Positions 1 to 11,708 of a stretch of DNA of 64,000 bases are shown here, one piece after another; the first letter of the stretch is position 1, and every line of letters starts with the position of its first letter. The stretch comes from Bromus sterilis (lineage: Eukaryota; Streptophyta; Magnoliopsida; Poales; Poaceae). The position numbers and the translations under genes were made by a program. The notes under the pieces are model-generated. The model did not search any database. It saw only the letters and a program-made list of their open reading frames with translations, and had not been told where the DNA came from. The stretch lies in contig OX465600.1 in assembly GCA_950022295.1 (NCBI GenBank), positions 314,164,031 through 314,228,030 on the forward strand, written 5' to 3'.

Positions 1-2190
1 ATTGCAAGTATTTTTGGTCAACTCAATTGTAAGTCGCTCATCAATTCGCAACTAAATTTTATTTCATAAAATCCAGTTGCAAGTCAATTGACGACTTGGA
101 ATTGGACTTCTTTTTTGCCAACCCAGTTGCAACTTGTATATTGATGTGCAATTGTCTTTTTTTTGGAAAAATTCAATTGCAAGTCGCCCATCGACTCGTA
201 ACTCGGTATTTTTCATCATCCCAGTTGCATGTCGCACATCTGTTTGTAAATAGATTTTTTTAAACCCAGTTGCAAATCGCTCATCGACTCGTAACTAGAT
301 TTGTTTTTTGCAATACCTAGTTGCAAATCACCCATCGACTAGCAATTTGGCTTGATTTTTTTTCTATCGTAGTTGCAAATCCACAATCAATTCGTAACTG
401 GGATCAACTTTTTCTTTCTCAGTTGCAAATTCACCAATGAGTCGCAACTGGGTTTGACTTTTTCTCTCAGTTGCAAGTCCATCAACGAGTTGCAACTGGA
501 TTCGTTATTTTTTTCAATTGAATGTCCACCAACGAGTCACAACTGGGTTCGACTATTTTTTCTCAGTTGAAAGTCCACCAATGAGTCGTAACTGGGTCTA
601 ACTTTTTTTCCCTCAGTTGCAAGTTCACCAATGAGTCGTAACTGAGTTTGAATTTTTCTCTCAGTTGCAAGTCCATCAATGAGTCACAACTGGGTTCGAC
701 TTTTTTTCAGTTGCTTGTCCATCAACGGGGCGCAACTGGGTTCGATATTTTTCTCAGTTTCAAGTCCACCAACAAATCACAACTAAGTCCTTCTTTTACA
801 GTAGCATGTCCCCCAACGATTCTCAACCGGGTTCAACTTTTTTTTTCAGTTGCAAGTTCATCAAGGAGTCGCAACTGGGTTTGACTTTTTTTCTCATTTG
901 CAAATCCATCAACGAATCGCAACAGGGTTTGACTTTTTGTTCAGTTGCATGTCCATCAACTAGTCGCAACTGAGTTTGATTATTTTTCTCAATTGCAAGT
1001 CCACCAATGAGTCGCAACTGGGTCCGTCTTTTTTTTCAGTTGCATGTCCATCAACGATTCGCAACTGGGTCAAACTTTTTTTTCTCAGTTGCAAGTTCAC
1101 CAACGAGTCGCAACTGGATCCATTTTTTTTTCAGTTGCATGTCCACTAACGAGTCGGAACTGGTTCCAATTTATTACTCAGTTGTAAGTCCACCAATGAG
1201 TCGCAACAGGGTTTGACTTTTTTTCAGGTGCATGTCCATCAACGAGTCGCAACTGGGTTCGACTTTTTTCTCAGTTGCATGTCCACCAACGAGTCACAAC
1301 TGGGTTCGATTTTTTCTCTCAGTTTCAAGTCCACCAACGAGTAGCAACTGGGTTCGACATTTTTACACATCAACGAGTCGCAACTGGGTTCGACTTTTTT
1401 TTTTCTCAGTTGCAAGTCCACCAACGAGTCGCAACTTGGGCCCGACTCTTTTTCCACTAGTTGCAAGTCCGCAACTGACTCGCAACTTGCCTCTACTATT
1501 TTTTCTCCACTCCAGTTGCAACTCCCACCATCGACTCGTTTTTCGCCCAGTTGCATGTTCACCACCGACACGCAACTGGGCTCGACTTTTTTCCCCACTC
1601 AGTTGCAAATCTCACCACTGATTTTTTCCGCCCAGTTGCAAGTCCTCCACCGACTTGCAACTGGGCTCGACTTTTTTTCGCCCAGTTGCAAGCACACCAC
1701 TGACTCAGTACTGGCCTGATTTTTTTTGCTTGTACCAGTTGAAAGTTCACCGTTCACCACCGATATGCAACTGGGCCCGACTTATTTTTACTGTCCCAGT
1801 TGCAAGTCCACCACCAACTTGCAACTGGTCCAATTTTTTCTGATCAAGTTGCAAGTGCACCATCGACTTGCAACTGGGCTCAATCTTTTTTCCTATACGA
1901 GTTGCAAGTCCACCACCGACTTGCAACTCGGCACATCCTTTTTTAACCACCCCAGTTGCAAGTCCATGGTGGACTTGCAACTGGGCTCAGCTTTTTTCCC
2001 CACCCAAGTTACAAGTCAACCACCGTATTGCAGCTGGAGTCTGACTCTTTTTTCACCAATTGCAAGTCCATAACCGAGTCACAACTTGGCTCGCCTTTTT
2101 TTTCCGTGCACATTGCAAGTGCACCAACGACTTGCAATTGCCCTAATCTTTTTTTCCATACCAATTGCTACTCTCACCTTTGACTTTTTC
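1..2190. repeat. Hairpin/T-tract minisatellite array
   Basis: Tandem array of roughly forty or more degenerate units, about 46-60 bp each (near 48 bp in the middle). A unit has the form CAGTTGCAAGTCC-(A/C-rich loop)-GAGTCGCAACTGGG followed by a run of 5-9 T. The two halves of a unit are inverted complements, so each can fold as a stem-loop with a T-tract after it. Units are best conserved between about 420 and 1450; from 1500 to 2150 the loop is longer and more symmetrical. Open frames seen on both strands are by-products of a near-48-bp period and are not genes. It is probably an internal array of a larger transposon, but no termini were found. Confidence 0.85.
1951..1985. repeat. Perfect inverted repeat within the array
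   Basis: Arms 1951-1966 and 1970-1985 are exact 16-bp reverse complements separated by TGG. This is the most symmetrical unit of the array and shows directly that the repeat is built on a hairpin. Confidence 0.9.
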
Positions 2191-3400
2191 AAAACATACT
2201 TTTTATTTTTATTGTAGTAAATTTTTGGTACGATTGTGAATTTATTTCTTAAATTTTGCAACCTCCCCCACAGACACAATATAATCCTCATTTTTTTTGT
2301 ACTGTAGGACACAAAACTTTTTGCTGTCACAATTTTAGGCTAATAGTTTTTTTAGAATATAGAGTATGAGATACACATTTTCTGTATGATTTGAGATTAT
2401 TTTTGCAACATTTTTAACACAACAGTAGTGGATCTTTTTCTTTCCCTTTTTCCTTGTCCTTTTACTGCATCACTGTGGCTTTTTTGTACAAGATAGTTTT
2501 CATTTTTTTTCTCATAGTTCTTTTGATTTCTTTTGTTTCATCTTAGCTTGTTTTATGTTCTTTTTTTCTTTCTTTTTTCCTTTTTACTGTTTTCACTTAT
2601 TTTATTTTTCGTTCTTTTTTTTGTTCGTTTTCATTTTGTCATTTTCATTTCTATACTTACGTATAGACATTTAATATTTGTTCATACACGTTTCAAATTT
2701 TCTAAATATATGATTCACGTTTTTTCATATATTTTTTGTATCTTATATATATATGAATAACATTTTTTAAATGGTTGATCAACATGTTTAAAATACATGA
2801 TCAACATTTCTTTTCATATAGATTGTATAATTTTTCGATACACTTTTAAATACATGATCAACATGTCTTCATATATGGTTAAACAATTTTTAATACATGC
2901 TTAGCAATGTTAAATACATCATCAAAAAAAATTCATATACAATTAACAATCTTTAAATATATGATCAACGTTTTTTCAAAAATATTTGCATATGCTTTAT
3001 ACATTTTTCAGATATATGCCACACACATTTAATAGTTTTTTTAAATGCTTGATTACATTCATTAAATAACATAATGAATTTTTTCATACATAATTTGTTT
3101 TTTTGTATACATGAGAAACAATTTTCTATATGCATTTAATATTCTTAAAATGCTTGATTACTATTTAAAAATATTTATTTAAAATATTCTGATCATACTT
3201 ATTTAGATTATTTTGAAGTACAACATAAAACAAAAAACAAACTAAATAACGTGAAATAAACAAAAAAGCCGAGGCAGTGTCCTCCCGCACATTTGGGCCG
3301 GCCTATATTAATAACAAGCCTAGAAAAAAGGGCGAACAGTAGCTTCTTGGGCTGCTTCACGAGCTACTTTTTTTTTCTGTCAGACAACAAAAAAAACTGG
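2191..3400. other. AT-rich repeat tract without genes
   Basis: Strongly AT-rich sequence. From about 2690 to 3130 it consists of degenerate short repeats around 'ATACATGATCAACATTTTT' and 'TTTTTCATATA'. Near 3290-3310 there is a short 'GGGCCGGCCTATATTA' stretch of the kind seen at grass transposon edges. No coding frame is convincing. It is probably the flank of the same transposon as the array at 1-2190, but this is inference. Confidence 0.5.
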
Positions 3401-3402
3401 TA

Positions 3403-3433
3403 GTACATGTGACATAAACTATGTCACATGTAC
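3403..3433. repeat. 31-bp perfect palindrome with 3-nt spacer
   Basis: Arms 3403-3416 (GTACATGTGACATA) and 3420-3433 are exact reverse complements around AAC. It lies about 40 bp beyond the last splice donor of the ARM-repeat pseudogene, in what would be its intron or 3' flank. Confidence 0.9.
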
Positions 3434-4683
3434 ATGAGCTTTAGACAGAGCCTTATTTCATATATGTACATACCTTTGGCATTGTAATGGGCATAGCTTC
3501 CTTCAGTTCACTAAGACATTCATCATCTTGGGTGTGATGAATGTTGCACATATGCTCCAGGATTTCAGCTGCTCTTATTCTGCATGTGTTGTCCTTAAGA
3601 TCTAGAAGGATTTTGGTGAGGCTACCAACAATATCAACATCTACGTGTAAGATAATACCAGCATTGCTTCCACTTTGGATACATAACTTCACTAGTGCTT
3701 CACCTTCCAACTTTCTGATGGACATGTCCCTGCTACCGCTAGCAACGAAGATGTCTACCAGCATCTTGATGAAATCTGACCTACTCTTGGTTTCCATGTA
3801 TAGTTGTATCAGCATCCCCATGGCTTGTTTCTGCAGCTTGACATGACAATTGTCGCAGCTGAGAATCCTCTCCATGGTGTGTACTGCTTCCTTGTTGTTT
3901 GAGATTTCTTCACGTATCTTTGCCCCGGTGTCTCCAGGAGCAGCCACGAGCAGACGCATGACCTTCAACGACCCCTCCACTATCATGATGGACCATGTGC
4001 CACCACTGAATTGATGGATTATGTCCGAGGTCAAAGGCGCCATGATCTTCGGGAGTAGACCTTGCGTCTCACTCATGATTCTGCAGTTATTCGCATGTGT
4101 TGCAAGCTTCCGAAGGATGCACAAACCACGCAACACCATCTTCTCGTAGGACTCCTGAAGTTTATCTTCGTCTGGTCCTTGTGCCGGCAGCCGACTATCG
4201 TGTACTATCCGGTAAAAGTTTTTCTCATGATGATCCCAGTCTTGGTCATATCTGTGTATTATCCGGTCATAGTTGTATGGCTCCACTAGACGGTATTCTT
4301 CAAAAGTCCCGATCAAGGTAGATATGTACTGAATCTCATCTGGGAATATCTCCAAATGGATGTCAATAGCAAGGTACACCACTATCTTGGCGGCCTGGTT
4401 CCTCATCTCTCTATTATACCTGCCCCGGGGATTTTGCGTCTGCAACAGTACTTTCTGGAGAACATGTGAAGTGGATGCAGACGCAATCAGATTTTTCCTC
4501 AATATGTGCTGCCTAATGATATCTCTCCATTGTCTATCATAAAATTTCTTCCCACCTATTTCAGATTGCAGTCTCCTCTCCCGAATGTGTATGGATGTGT
4601 ACAAGAGTTGTACGCCAGAAAGACAGTCATCGGGTGACTTGGAACTGATCAAGTCTATAGCATGTGTGATGAAGTTCCTTCCT

Positions 4684-7600
4684 CACTAGTAGAAAAAGGC
4701 TCATTTGTCCCGGTTCTAGAGGCCCATTTGTCCCGGTTTCGAAACCGGGACTAAAGGATCGTTACTAATGCTCAATACCTTTAGTCCCGGTTTGCCCACG
4801 AACCGGTACTAAAGGTCCTCTACGTGGGCTGTTGTGGTGCACTGGGGCGGAGGACCTTTAGTCCCGGTTGGTAACACGAACCGGTACTAAAGGCCTCTAC
4901 GGGAAAAAAATCATTCAAATATTTTCCTCTTTCTTTTGTCTATTTTTTCAAAAATTATATTATTTACATTATTTGATCAGTTTTCTTTTCACTCCCTTTT
5001 TTTATATATTTTCACAATTTCTATTATTTGAGTTATTTGACTAGTTTAGTCTCTAACTACCCTCAATGTCTAGTCAAATTACTTAGTCGTAGTCAAACTT
5101 CCCGATCGGTCACCCATCGTTAGACTACTCCAGCAATAGCACGCTTAACTTCTGAGTTCCTTCCGTCTCCACTTCCAACTACACCTCGCACACATTGTTT
5201 CTATTACTATCATATCAATCCTATTAACCTCTTGATTACAATTTTTTTTTTTGCAAAACCAAGAATTTGAAAATTTTCATATTTTCCTCAATAGTAGTCG
5301 GCAAACCCTTATTTCACATTTCCCAATTTTAAATTTCTATCCCAACTTTTTTTGAATTATTTTATCGAGGAGAATAATGAATGGGTAAGTAGATGGGTGC
5401 CCTCTTAAATTTCTATGCGAACTTTTTTGAATTATTTTTCCTCCAAATCTTAAAAGCATCATAACTTTTTTTTGTTTGGTTTTTCTATTTCATACAAAAA
5501 ACCTTTTTCATCGGCGGTCGTATGCAAAAGTTATGACCATTTTACAAATTCTCAATAGATTTTGTAAAAAATGTCAAAATTCATGCTTGTTAATTTTGCA
5601 AAAAATCATTAAATGCATGAAAATTAACAAATGAAGTTAGAAAGGATTGAAATTTGAGGATGTGGCTTTGAATGGTGCATATTGAATGCACAAAAAGAGT
5701 GGAGTTAAAATAAGTTAAAAAAAGAAATGACTTTCTAACAGATAATGCCATAATCCTCATACTTCGAAGAAGATGGTCCAGTTTGTACACGAAGTGCATC
5801 CATTTTTGTCATAATCCTCTCAAATTTTTAGCACATGCTATGTGGGTGAAATGATGACACAATGCCAATTTTTACCCTTTTTTAGAGTTTATTTGTACAA
5901 CTTTTTAATTTCATGGTCATTTAGCGCAAAAAAATCATTAAATGCATGAAAATAGCAAATAAAGTTAGAAAAGGTTGAAATTTGAGGATGTGTCTTTGAA
6001 TTGGGCATATTGAATGCACAAAAATTCTGAGTTGAATAATTTAAAAAAAGAAATGCCTTTGTAAAAGATGAGTTTTCGTCCGAAACCCTCACACTTCGAA
6101 TGAGATGGTCCAATTGTTACACGAAGTGCATCCAGTTTTTGTCGTAACACTTTCAACTTTTTAGCACATGCTATGTGGGTGAAATGATGATACCATGCCA
6201 AGTTTCAACCTTTTTAGAGTTCATTTGTACTGCCTTTTCAATTTTAGGGTCATTTAGCGCAAAAACAAAATCATTAAATGCATGAAAAATAACAAATGAA
6301 GTTAGAATGTGTTGAAATTTGAGGATGTGGCTTTGAATGGTGCATATTAAATGCACAAAAAGTTTGGAGATGAAATAAGCTAAAAAAAAGAAATGTCTTT
6401 GTAACATATGAGTTTCTTCCAAAACCCTCATACTTCGAAGGAGATGGTCCAGTTTGTACACGAAGTGCATCCAGTTTTTGCCGTAATTCTCTCGACTTTT
6501 TAGCATGTGCTATGTGGGTGAAATGATGATACCATGACAAGTTTCAACATTTTTAGAGTTCATTTGTACTAGCTTTTCAATTTTAGGGTCATTTAGCGCA
6601 AAGAAATCATTAAATGCATGAAAATAACAAATGAAGTTAGAAAGGGTTGAAATTTGAGGATGTGGTTTTGAATGGTGCATATTAAATGCACAAAAATTCT
6701 GAAGTTGAAATAAGTTCAAAAAAAAGAAATGCCTTTGTAACAGATGACTTTTCTTCCAAAACCCTCATACTACGAAGGAGATGGTCCAGTTTGTACACGA
6801 AGTACATCTAGTTTTTGTCGTAATCCTCTCAACTTTTTAGCACATGCTATGTGGGTGAAATGATGACACAATGCAAAGTTTCAACCTTTTCAGGGTTTAT
6901 TTGTACTGCTTTTCCATTTCATGGTCATTTAGCGCAAAAAAAATCATAAAATGCATGAAAAATAGCAAATGAAGTTAGAAAGGGTTGAAATTTGAGGATG
7001 TGGCTTTGAATGATGCATATTGAATGCACAAAACGTCTGGAGTTGAATAAGTTAACAAAAGAAAAGCCTTTGTAAAAAATGGGTTTTTGTCCGAAACCCT
7101 CATACTTCGAAAGAGATGGTCCAATTTGTACACGAAGTGCATCCAGTTTTTTTCGTAACCCTATCAACTTTTTAGCACATGTTATGTGGGTGAAATGATG
7201 ATACCATGCCAAGTTTCCACCTTTTAGAGTTCATTTCTACTGTCTTTTCAATTTCGAGATCAGTTAGCGCAAAAACAATCATTAAATGCATGAAAAATAT
7301 CAAATGAAGTTAGAAAGGTTTGAAACTTTAGGATGTGGCTTTGTATGGTGCATAGTTAATGCACAAAAAGTCTGGAGTTGAAATAAGTTAAAATAAATAA
7401 ATGCCTGGTAACATATGAGTTTTCGTTCGAAACCCTCATCAAGAGTTAAACAGAGTCTGGTTTTGATTAAAACACCTATTTAAAATATCCTAAAAATTCC
7501 CATATTGAACATACTGATAAAACATACTAATATTAAACAACAGGAAAAATAATCACTCAAAAATCTATTTTTAAACTAAAGTTATTCACAAACTAGTGAT

Positions 7601-8073
7601 TGACACAAATTTCAAAATAATTCAAGTTTAAACTATTTAAGTTTGAAAACTACTGGCACTAACAGAAAGTTTATAATTTTTATGACCTGAAGAAGAAAAA
7701 TTCATTCAAAACTGTAAATATGCTAACCGTTATTCAAAATCTAAAAACAGAAACTCTTCTGTTTAGAAAAAGAAAAAAGAAAAAAATAGACCTTTAGTAC
7801 CGGTTGGTGTCTCCAACCGGGACTAAAGGTCCTACTTTTAGTACCGGTTCAAGACACCAACCGGTACTAAAGGTTGCGACACCCTTTAGTCCCGGTTCGT
7901 GTCTGGAACCGGGACAAAAGGGTCCAGACGAACCGGGACCAATGCCCCACGAGGCTCGGTCGGCCCCCTGGGCGCACGAACCGGGTCGTATGCCCCGATG
8001 GGTCCCGGTTCGTAACTGAACTGGGACTAATGGGCTGGCCAAGCCTGAACCAAAGCCCTGTTTTCTACTAGTG
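4684..8073. mobile_element. Non-autonomous CACTA (En/Spm) DNA transposon
   Basis: Ends are CACTAGTAGAAAA at the left and its complement TTTTCTACTAGTG at the right, flanked by a 3-bp target duplication CCT (4681-4683 and 8074-8076), as expected for CACTA elements. Subterminal regions (4730-4900 and 7790-8040) carry many inverted copies of the TTTAGTCCCGGTT / AACCGGTACTAAAGG motif, the usual transposase-binding landscape. The 3390-bp interior has no transposase frame and is mostly a tandem array, so the element depends on a partner in trans. The insertion lies in an exon of the ARM-repeat gene. Confidence 0.93.
5594..7435. repeat. ~335-bp tandem repeat inside the CACTA element
   Basis: About five and a half copies of a ~335-bp unit. 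Each begins near 'AAAATCATTAAATGCATGAAAA' (5603, 5933, 6270, 6606, 6944, 7279) and includes 'GAGATGGTCCA..TTGTACACGAAGTGCATC' and 'GCACATGCTATGTGGGTGAAATGATGA'. Copies differ by scattered substitutions and small indels. Short open frames on the minus strand recur once per unit and are repeat by-products. Confidence 0.9.
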
Positions 8074-8749
8074 CCTCTTGCAAATGATGGGTTCTTATCA
8101 CACCCTATTTTTGTTTCATGCAAATAGTTCAAAATTGCTTTTAGTTCATCGCCCACAGATGCCAACCTAGAGATTGTCTTGGCAATCTTCTTTCCCACGC
8201 GAGAAAATGTGAATCTATACAAGAAGAGAGTGCCTTGGAGTATAGCAAGGCAGTACAAGGTGTACAGTGCTGGCTTCAGGTTTGTTGTTTCCTTCGAGTT
8301 GCCCGGGTAATCATATTTTACCAAAACTAGACGCCAAAGTGATATCCCTGCGGAGATCAACACCCCAAACACATAGACAGCCGCAAGAGGACACAATAGA
8401 ATGGCCAACACTAGCATTTGAACAAACACAAATAAACATGCTATCCAAGAACGCACTACTAATTTCACAGGATGGTCTTCGAATTCATCGAGGAGGTTGT
8501 CACCCATGAAGGCAAAACATGAAGTCCCAAAAAATCCCATGGCTGAATAAAGTATATAACTTAACTTTTCATTAAGATAAACATCGAATATCCTATCAAA
8601 AATATAAACAAGTGATGAGAGACACACATTGACGAATTGAAGGATAATATTCCTTGCCAGTAAAATAAAATGAAAAGGTAGTTTCACTTATTCAACATTA
8701 ACTGGAGGACACGAGCCTTAGAAACATATCTTGAAATAACCATTAGATG

Positions 8750-10033
8750 CTGCTATGTGGTTGTGATAAAAAAAAGTGAGGGTTTTATTTTATAGTTTTG
8801 TGCATTAATGATGGTACAATGAAAATATATATCATTCATCTTAGAAGGAGAAAAAACATTTTGGAACTCATAAGGACATATACACTGGTGTATATCAATT
8901 GGAACTTAATTAATTCTGCAAGACATGATTTTTGTTGTTGTGGAGGAGAGACAAGGGGGAGACATAATAAAAGTTACTCTTTATTAAGATTTGGACTCTC
9001 ACTACGCCAGTTAACCCCTCTACTGGTGGGTGCAAAACCACCTCCAATGACGGGTTTTGCACCATAAGTAGGCTTCGGCCAGTGGTGCTAAAGAACCACT
9101 TGTGGGCATCAGCCTGTTAATGGAGGTTCATTCTGGGAACAAAGAGGGTGGGTTGGGCAGTCGACCCATAGCGACTGCCACAAGCCAACTACATTAATGT
9201 CCTATATGTTTCAACCTCTAACCTCCTCCTTGATGGCTGTGAATGCCTCAAAAGAAGGATTAAGAGGACATGGCATGGAGGGAAGAGTAGGACAGAGCAA
9301 GCAATGCATTTAGGAGCCTCTGATCTCCTTGTCATTGAAGATGAACCCCTTGGGAACAAGAGGAAGATGATCCTTGGCATGGAGGATGAGAACGATGTGA
9401 GACTTGCGAATCCAACAACCTCTGACCTCCTCATGGACCACAAGTGCCTTGGCAGCGCAAGGACCACTGCACGATACCATCGCCAGCCCACGCCTATAAC
9501 GTTGAGCCCAGGTCCAATGCCACCATGGGCACCAATGCGTGGCCAGAGGTGGTCAACTTTCATGGAGCTGTGGAGGAAGGAGGATCATGAAGGGTAGAAG
9601 TTATGAGGATAGAGGCGGGGGATTGAAGAGTAGAGTATCTAAAGAGTGGTATACATAGATCAAGATGCGTAGAATACATTGGGAGTTAGGTTGTGTTAGG
9701 GAAACTCCAACGCAGCGACCCAAATGGTTCTCTTTAGCCCGCTGGCCTCAGTTTGGGTTCGCTCGGACAATAATCGCGGCCGAACGGGGTGAATCAAATG
9801 TACTACAGTCCTTTTTTGGTCTGCCGCGACCCATTTCCCTTCCTAATTTGGAGCGGACTTGGGTTCGCATGGACAACAAGCGAACGACGCCCTGCCTATC
9901 CCCCTTTTCCTCCCCTGGCCCGCCTGTCTGCGGCAAAAAACCACTTCCCCAATGCAGAGTAGTTGGAGGGAGGAGGCCACGATCAGCGACAACCAGAGGG
10001 AGGAGGGCACCATCGTTTACTAGAGGGAGCAAC
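8750..10033. other. Intergenic transposon debris
   Basis: No convincing gene. At 9000 a CACTACGCCAGTTAACCCC sequence resembles a CACTA terminus, followed by an 11-bp inverted repeat (9029-9039 GGTGCAAAACC with 9053-9063); no matching right end was found. From about 9690 to 9960, text such as 'GGAAACTCCAACGCAGCGACCCAAATGG' looks like part of a grass MITE. Short open frames at 9304-9597 (plus) and 9189-9563 (minus) overlap each other and resemble nothing I recognise. Confidence 0.45.
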
Positions 10034-11312
10034 TGATACGTCCAAAACGTATCTATAATTTCTGCTTGCTCCATGCATCTTTTGTGTGATATTGCTATGA
10101 TATTGATGCACTTTCATACACTTTTGAATATATTTGGACTAACCTATTAACTCAGTGCACCCCAGTGCCAGTTCCTGTTTTCTGCTGTTTTTGTATTTCA
10201 GGTTTTCCCATTACTTAAAGTGCCAGAAAAATTCCGGGAAAAATATAGGAAAAATCAGCGTACATGAAGCTTCAGGAAGAGCCCAAGTGGGGCCAGAGGG
10301 GAGCCAGGGGTGGCCTAGGCGGCCACATGGCGCGGCCACCCCTAGGCCGCGCCAGGGGGGCGCCTGGGGCCCCTGTTCCACCTCTGGCTGTCCCCCTTCG
10401 CCTATATATCCCTCTCGTCCCGAAACCCTCGAGGACAGAACCCTTTTTCGCGATCTCTCCTCTGTTCCGCCGTCTCCGCGCTTCCAAGATCGGGAGCACC
10501 AGGAGCCCTCTTCCCGGCACCCTGCCGGAGGGAGGAACCACCTCCGGGAGCTTCTCCACCACCATGGATGCTTCCCGGATGAACCGTGAGTAGTCCACCT
10601 TGGACCATGAGTCCATGATCAGTAGCTATGTGATGTTCTCCTCCCCCTACATGATCGAGGCACATATGTAATCTTTCTGCTGTTGCTATGCTGAGTTTGC
10701 TGAGATCTGATGGATTATGAGACTATGTTCAGATTGTGTTTGAGTAATATATTTGATTCTCTTCTTTTATATTTATGTTCTTGAGTAATTCTTGCATGTT
10801 CTCCGTTGTTGTTTATTGCTTTGGCCAAGTAGTAGGTAGTGACTCCAAGACAGAGCGTTATGCATGATTGTGGGTTCATGCCCCCTGATGACTAGCTTGA
10901 GTGACAGAAACATGAGTCTAGGGGATGTGTTGTTGCCACAAGGGAGAAAACAACGGTGCTTGTACTTGCGGGTGCAAGGATTGTTCACTTTACGCAAAGT
11001 TCTTTAATGCGGTTGTCTGTTGCTTTGAGTTTACACTTTGGATGGGATTCGCAACTTAATACCAGCGAGATGTTCTGGATAGATATTTCAAGGTGGATGA
11101 TTAGTAGGTAGATGCAGATGGATTTCGGTCTACTTGTCTTGGCGTACCACCCATGCTTTTGAGCCTCTTCCTTTCTTTATAGCATAGTGAGCATTGGTTT
11201 GCGCACATAATCCTGTCAATTGCCCAGCTATAATTCCAGTCCATATTTCCAACAACTGTTTACACCCACTATTTATTTTATGCTTTATTTCCTTTTCTGT
11301 TGCTATTGCTAT
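10034..11312 (+). mobile_element. Truncated LTR of a Gypsy-type retrotransposon
   Basis: Begins TGATACGTCCAAAACGTATC, a start shared by a large group of Triticeae Gypsy LTRs. It continues with the usual LTR landscape: a GC-rich block of C-rich palindromes (10300-10380), a TATATAT promoter motif followed by 'CCCTCTCGTCCCGAAACCC' (10400-10430), and a long T-rich 3' half. Similarity to an LTR seems to stop near 11312 with no CA end and no matching target duplication, so I read it as a truncated LTR. The many GC-rich open frames at 10155-10665 are not genes. Confidence 0.65.
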
Positions 11313-11708
11313 CAATCCCATGTCAGGGTAGACGGTGGAGGCCCCGAGTGCTCTGCTCTCGGCTGCCAACGGACTCCTCCAGGAGATCGTCATAGCGCCT
11401 TGTGTGGTCTCGCCTCAAGAAGACTTACCGAGGGTCAAGAAGATAAAATCGTGTCGGGCACGAGAATGAGGAGGATTGGATCGTGTGAATTCGTGGGTGC
11501 GAGAAGAAAAGAAAAAGATATGTTTGGTTGAACCATCACGATGACCACCGCGGATTCCCTTTTAAAAGTAGTGACATGAATTCTAATTTCTAAACAAACC
11601 CTTCCTTTCTTTTAATATTTTATGCGGACCAAGAACTAAATAACGTTCTTCATAACAAAGTGCCTATCGTGCTCGCACAGGCACCGAATGGCAAGCCGGG
11701 CCTCCCAT
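11313..11708. other. 3' flank of the DUF247 gene
   Basis: Mixed sequence between the truncated LTR and the DUF247 stop codon. 11560-11708 is AT-rich and presumably holds the 3' UTR of the minus-strand gene; no AATAAA signal stands out. Nothing else recognised. Confidence 0.3.

Larger units (their letters stand above)
3474..8749 (-). pseudogene. Membrane-anchored ARM-repeat protein gene, disrupted by a CACTA element
   Basis: Two coding blocks on the minus strand belong to one exon. The upstream block (8749-8074) encodes about four hydrophobic segments (for example around 'FVFVQMLVLAILLCPLAAVY'). The downstream block (4680-3474) encodes a helical, Leu-rich ARM-repeat-like region ('ILRKLATHANNCRIM', 'AAEILEHMCNIHH'). 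This architecture is common in grass-specific proteins of unknown function. The CACTA element at 4684-8073 sits between them; removing it with one copy of its CCT duplication joins the codons in phase (...FARG|RNFITH...). A second lesion is inferred at 8687/8686: 21 similar-looking codons after a good acceptor (exon start 8749) run into a stop unless one base is added. The right block ends at a strong donor (CCAAAG|GTATGT, 3474); the alternative is read-through to a stop at 3453. Earlier and later exons were not found. Function unknown. Confidence 0.75.

Noticed and set aside
373..2183. Chains of open frames through the minisatellite on both strands
   Set aside because: They repeat the same Ser/Phe/Trp- or Leu/Lys-rich phrase every 16 residues because the unit is near 48 bp; no start context, no variation expected of proteins.
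5590..7212. Series of ~70-110-codon minus-strand frames
   Set aside because: One per ~335-bp tandem unit of the CACTA element; they differ by frameshifts between units and resemble no transposase.
10155..10665. Several overlapping Pro/Gly/Arg-rich frames
   Set aside because: All lie in the GC-rich part of a Gypsy-type LTR and overlap each other on both strands.
10034..11312. Solo LTR interpretation
   Set aside because: The 5-bp flank GCAAC at 10029-10033 is not repeated next to a CA terminus at the other side, so a truncated LTR is the safer reading.
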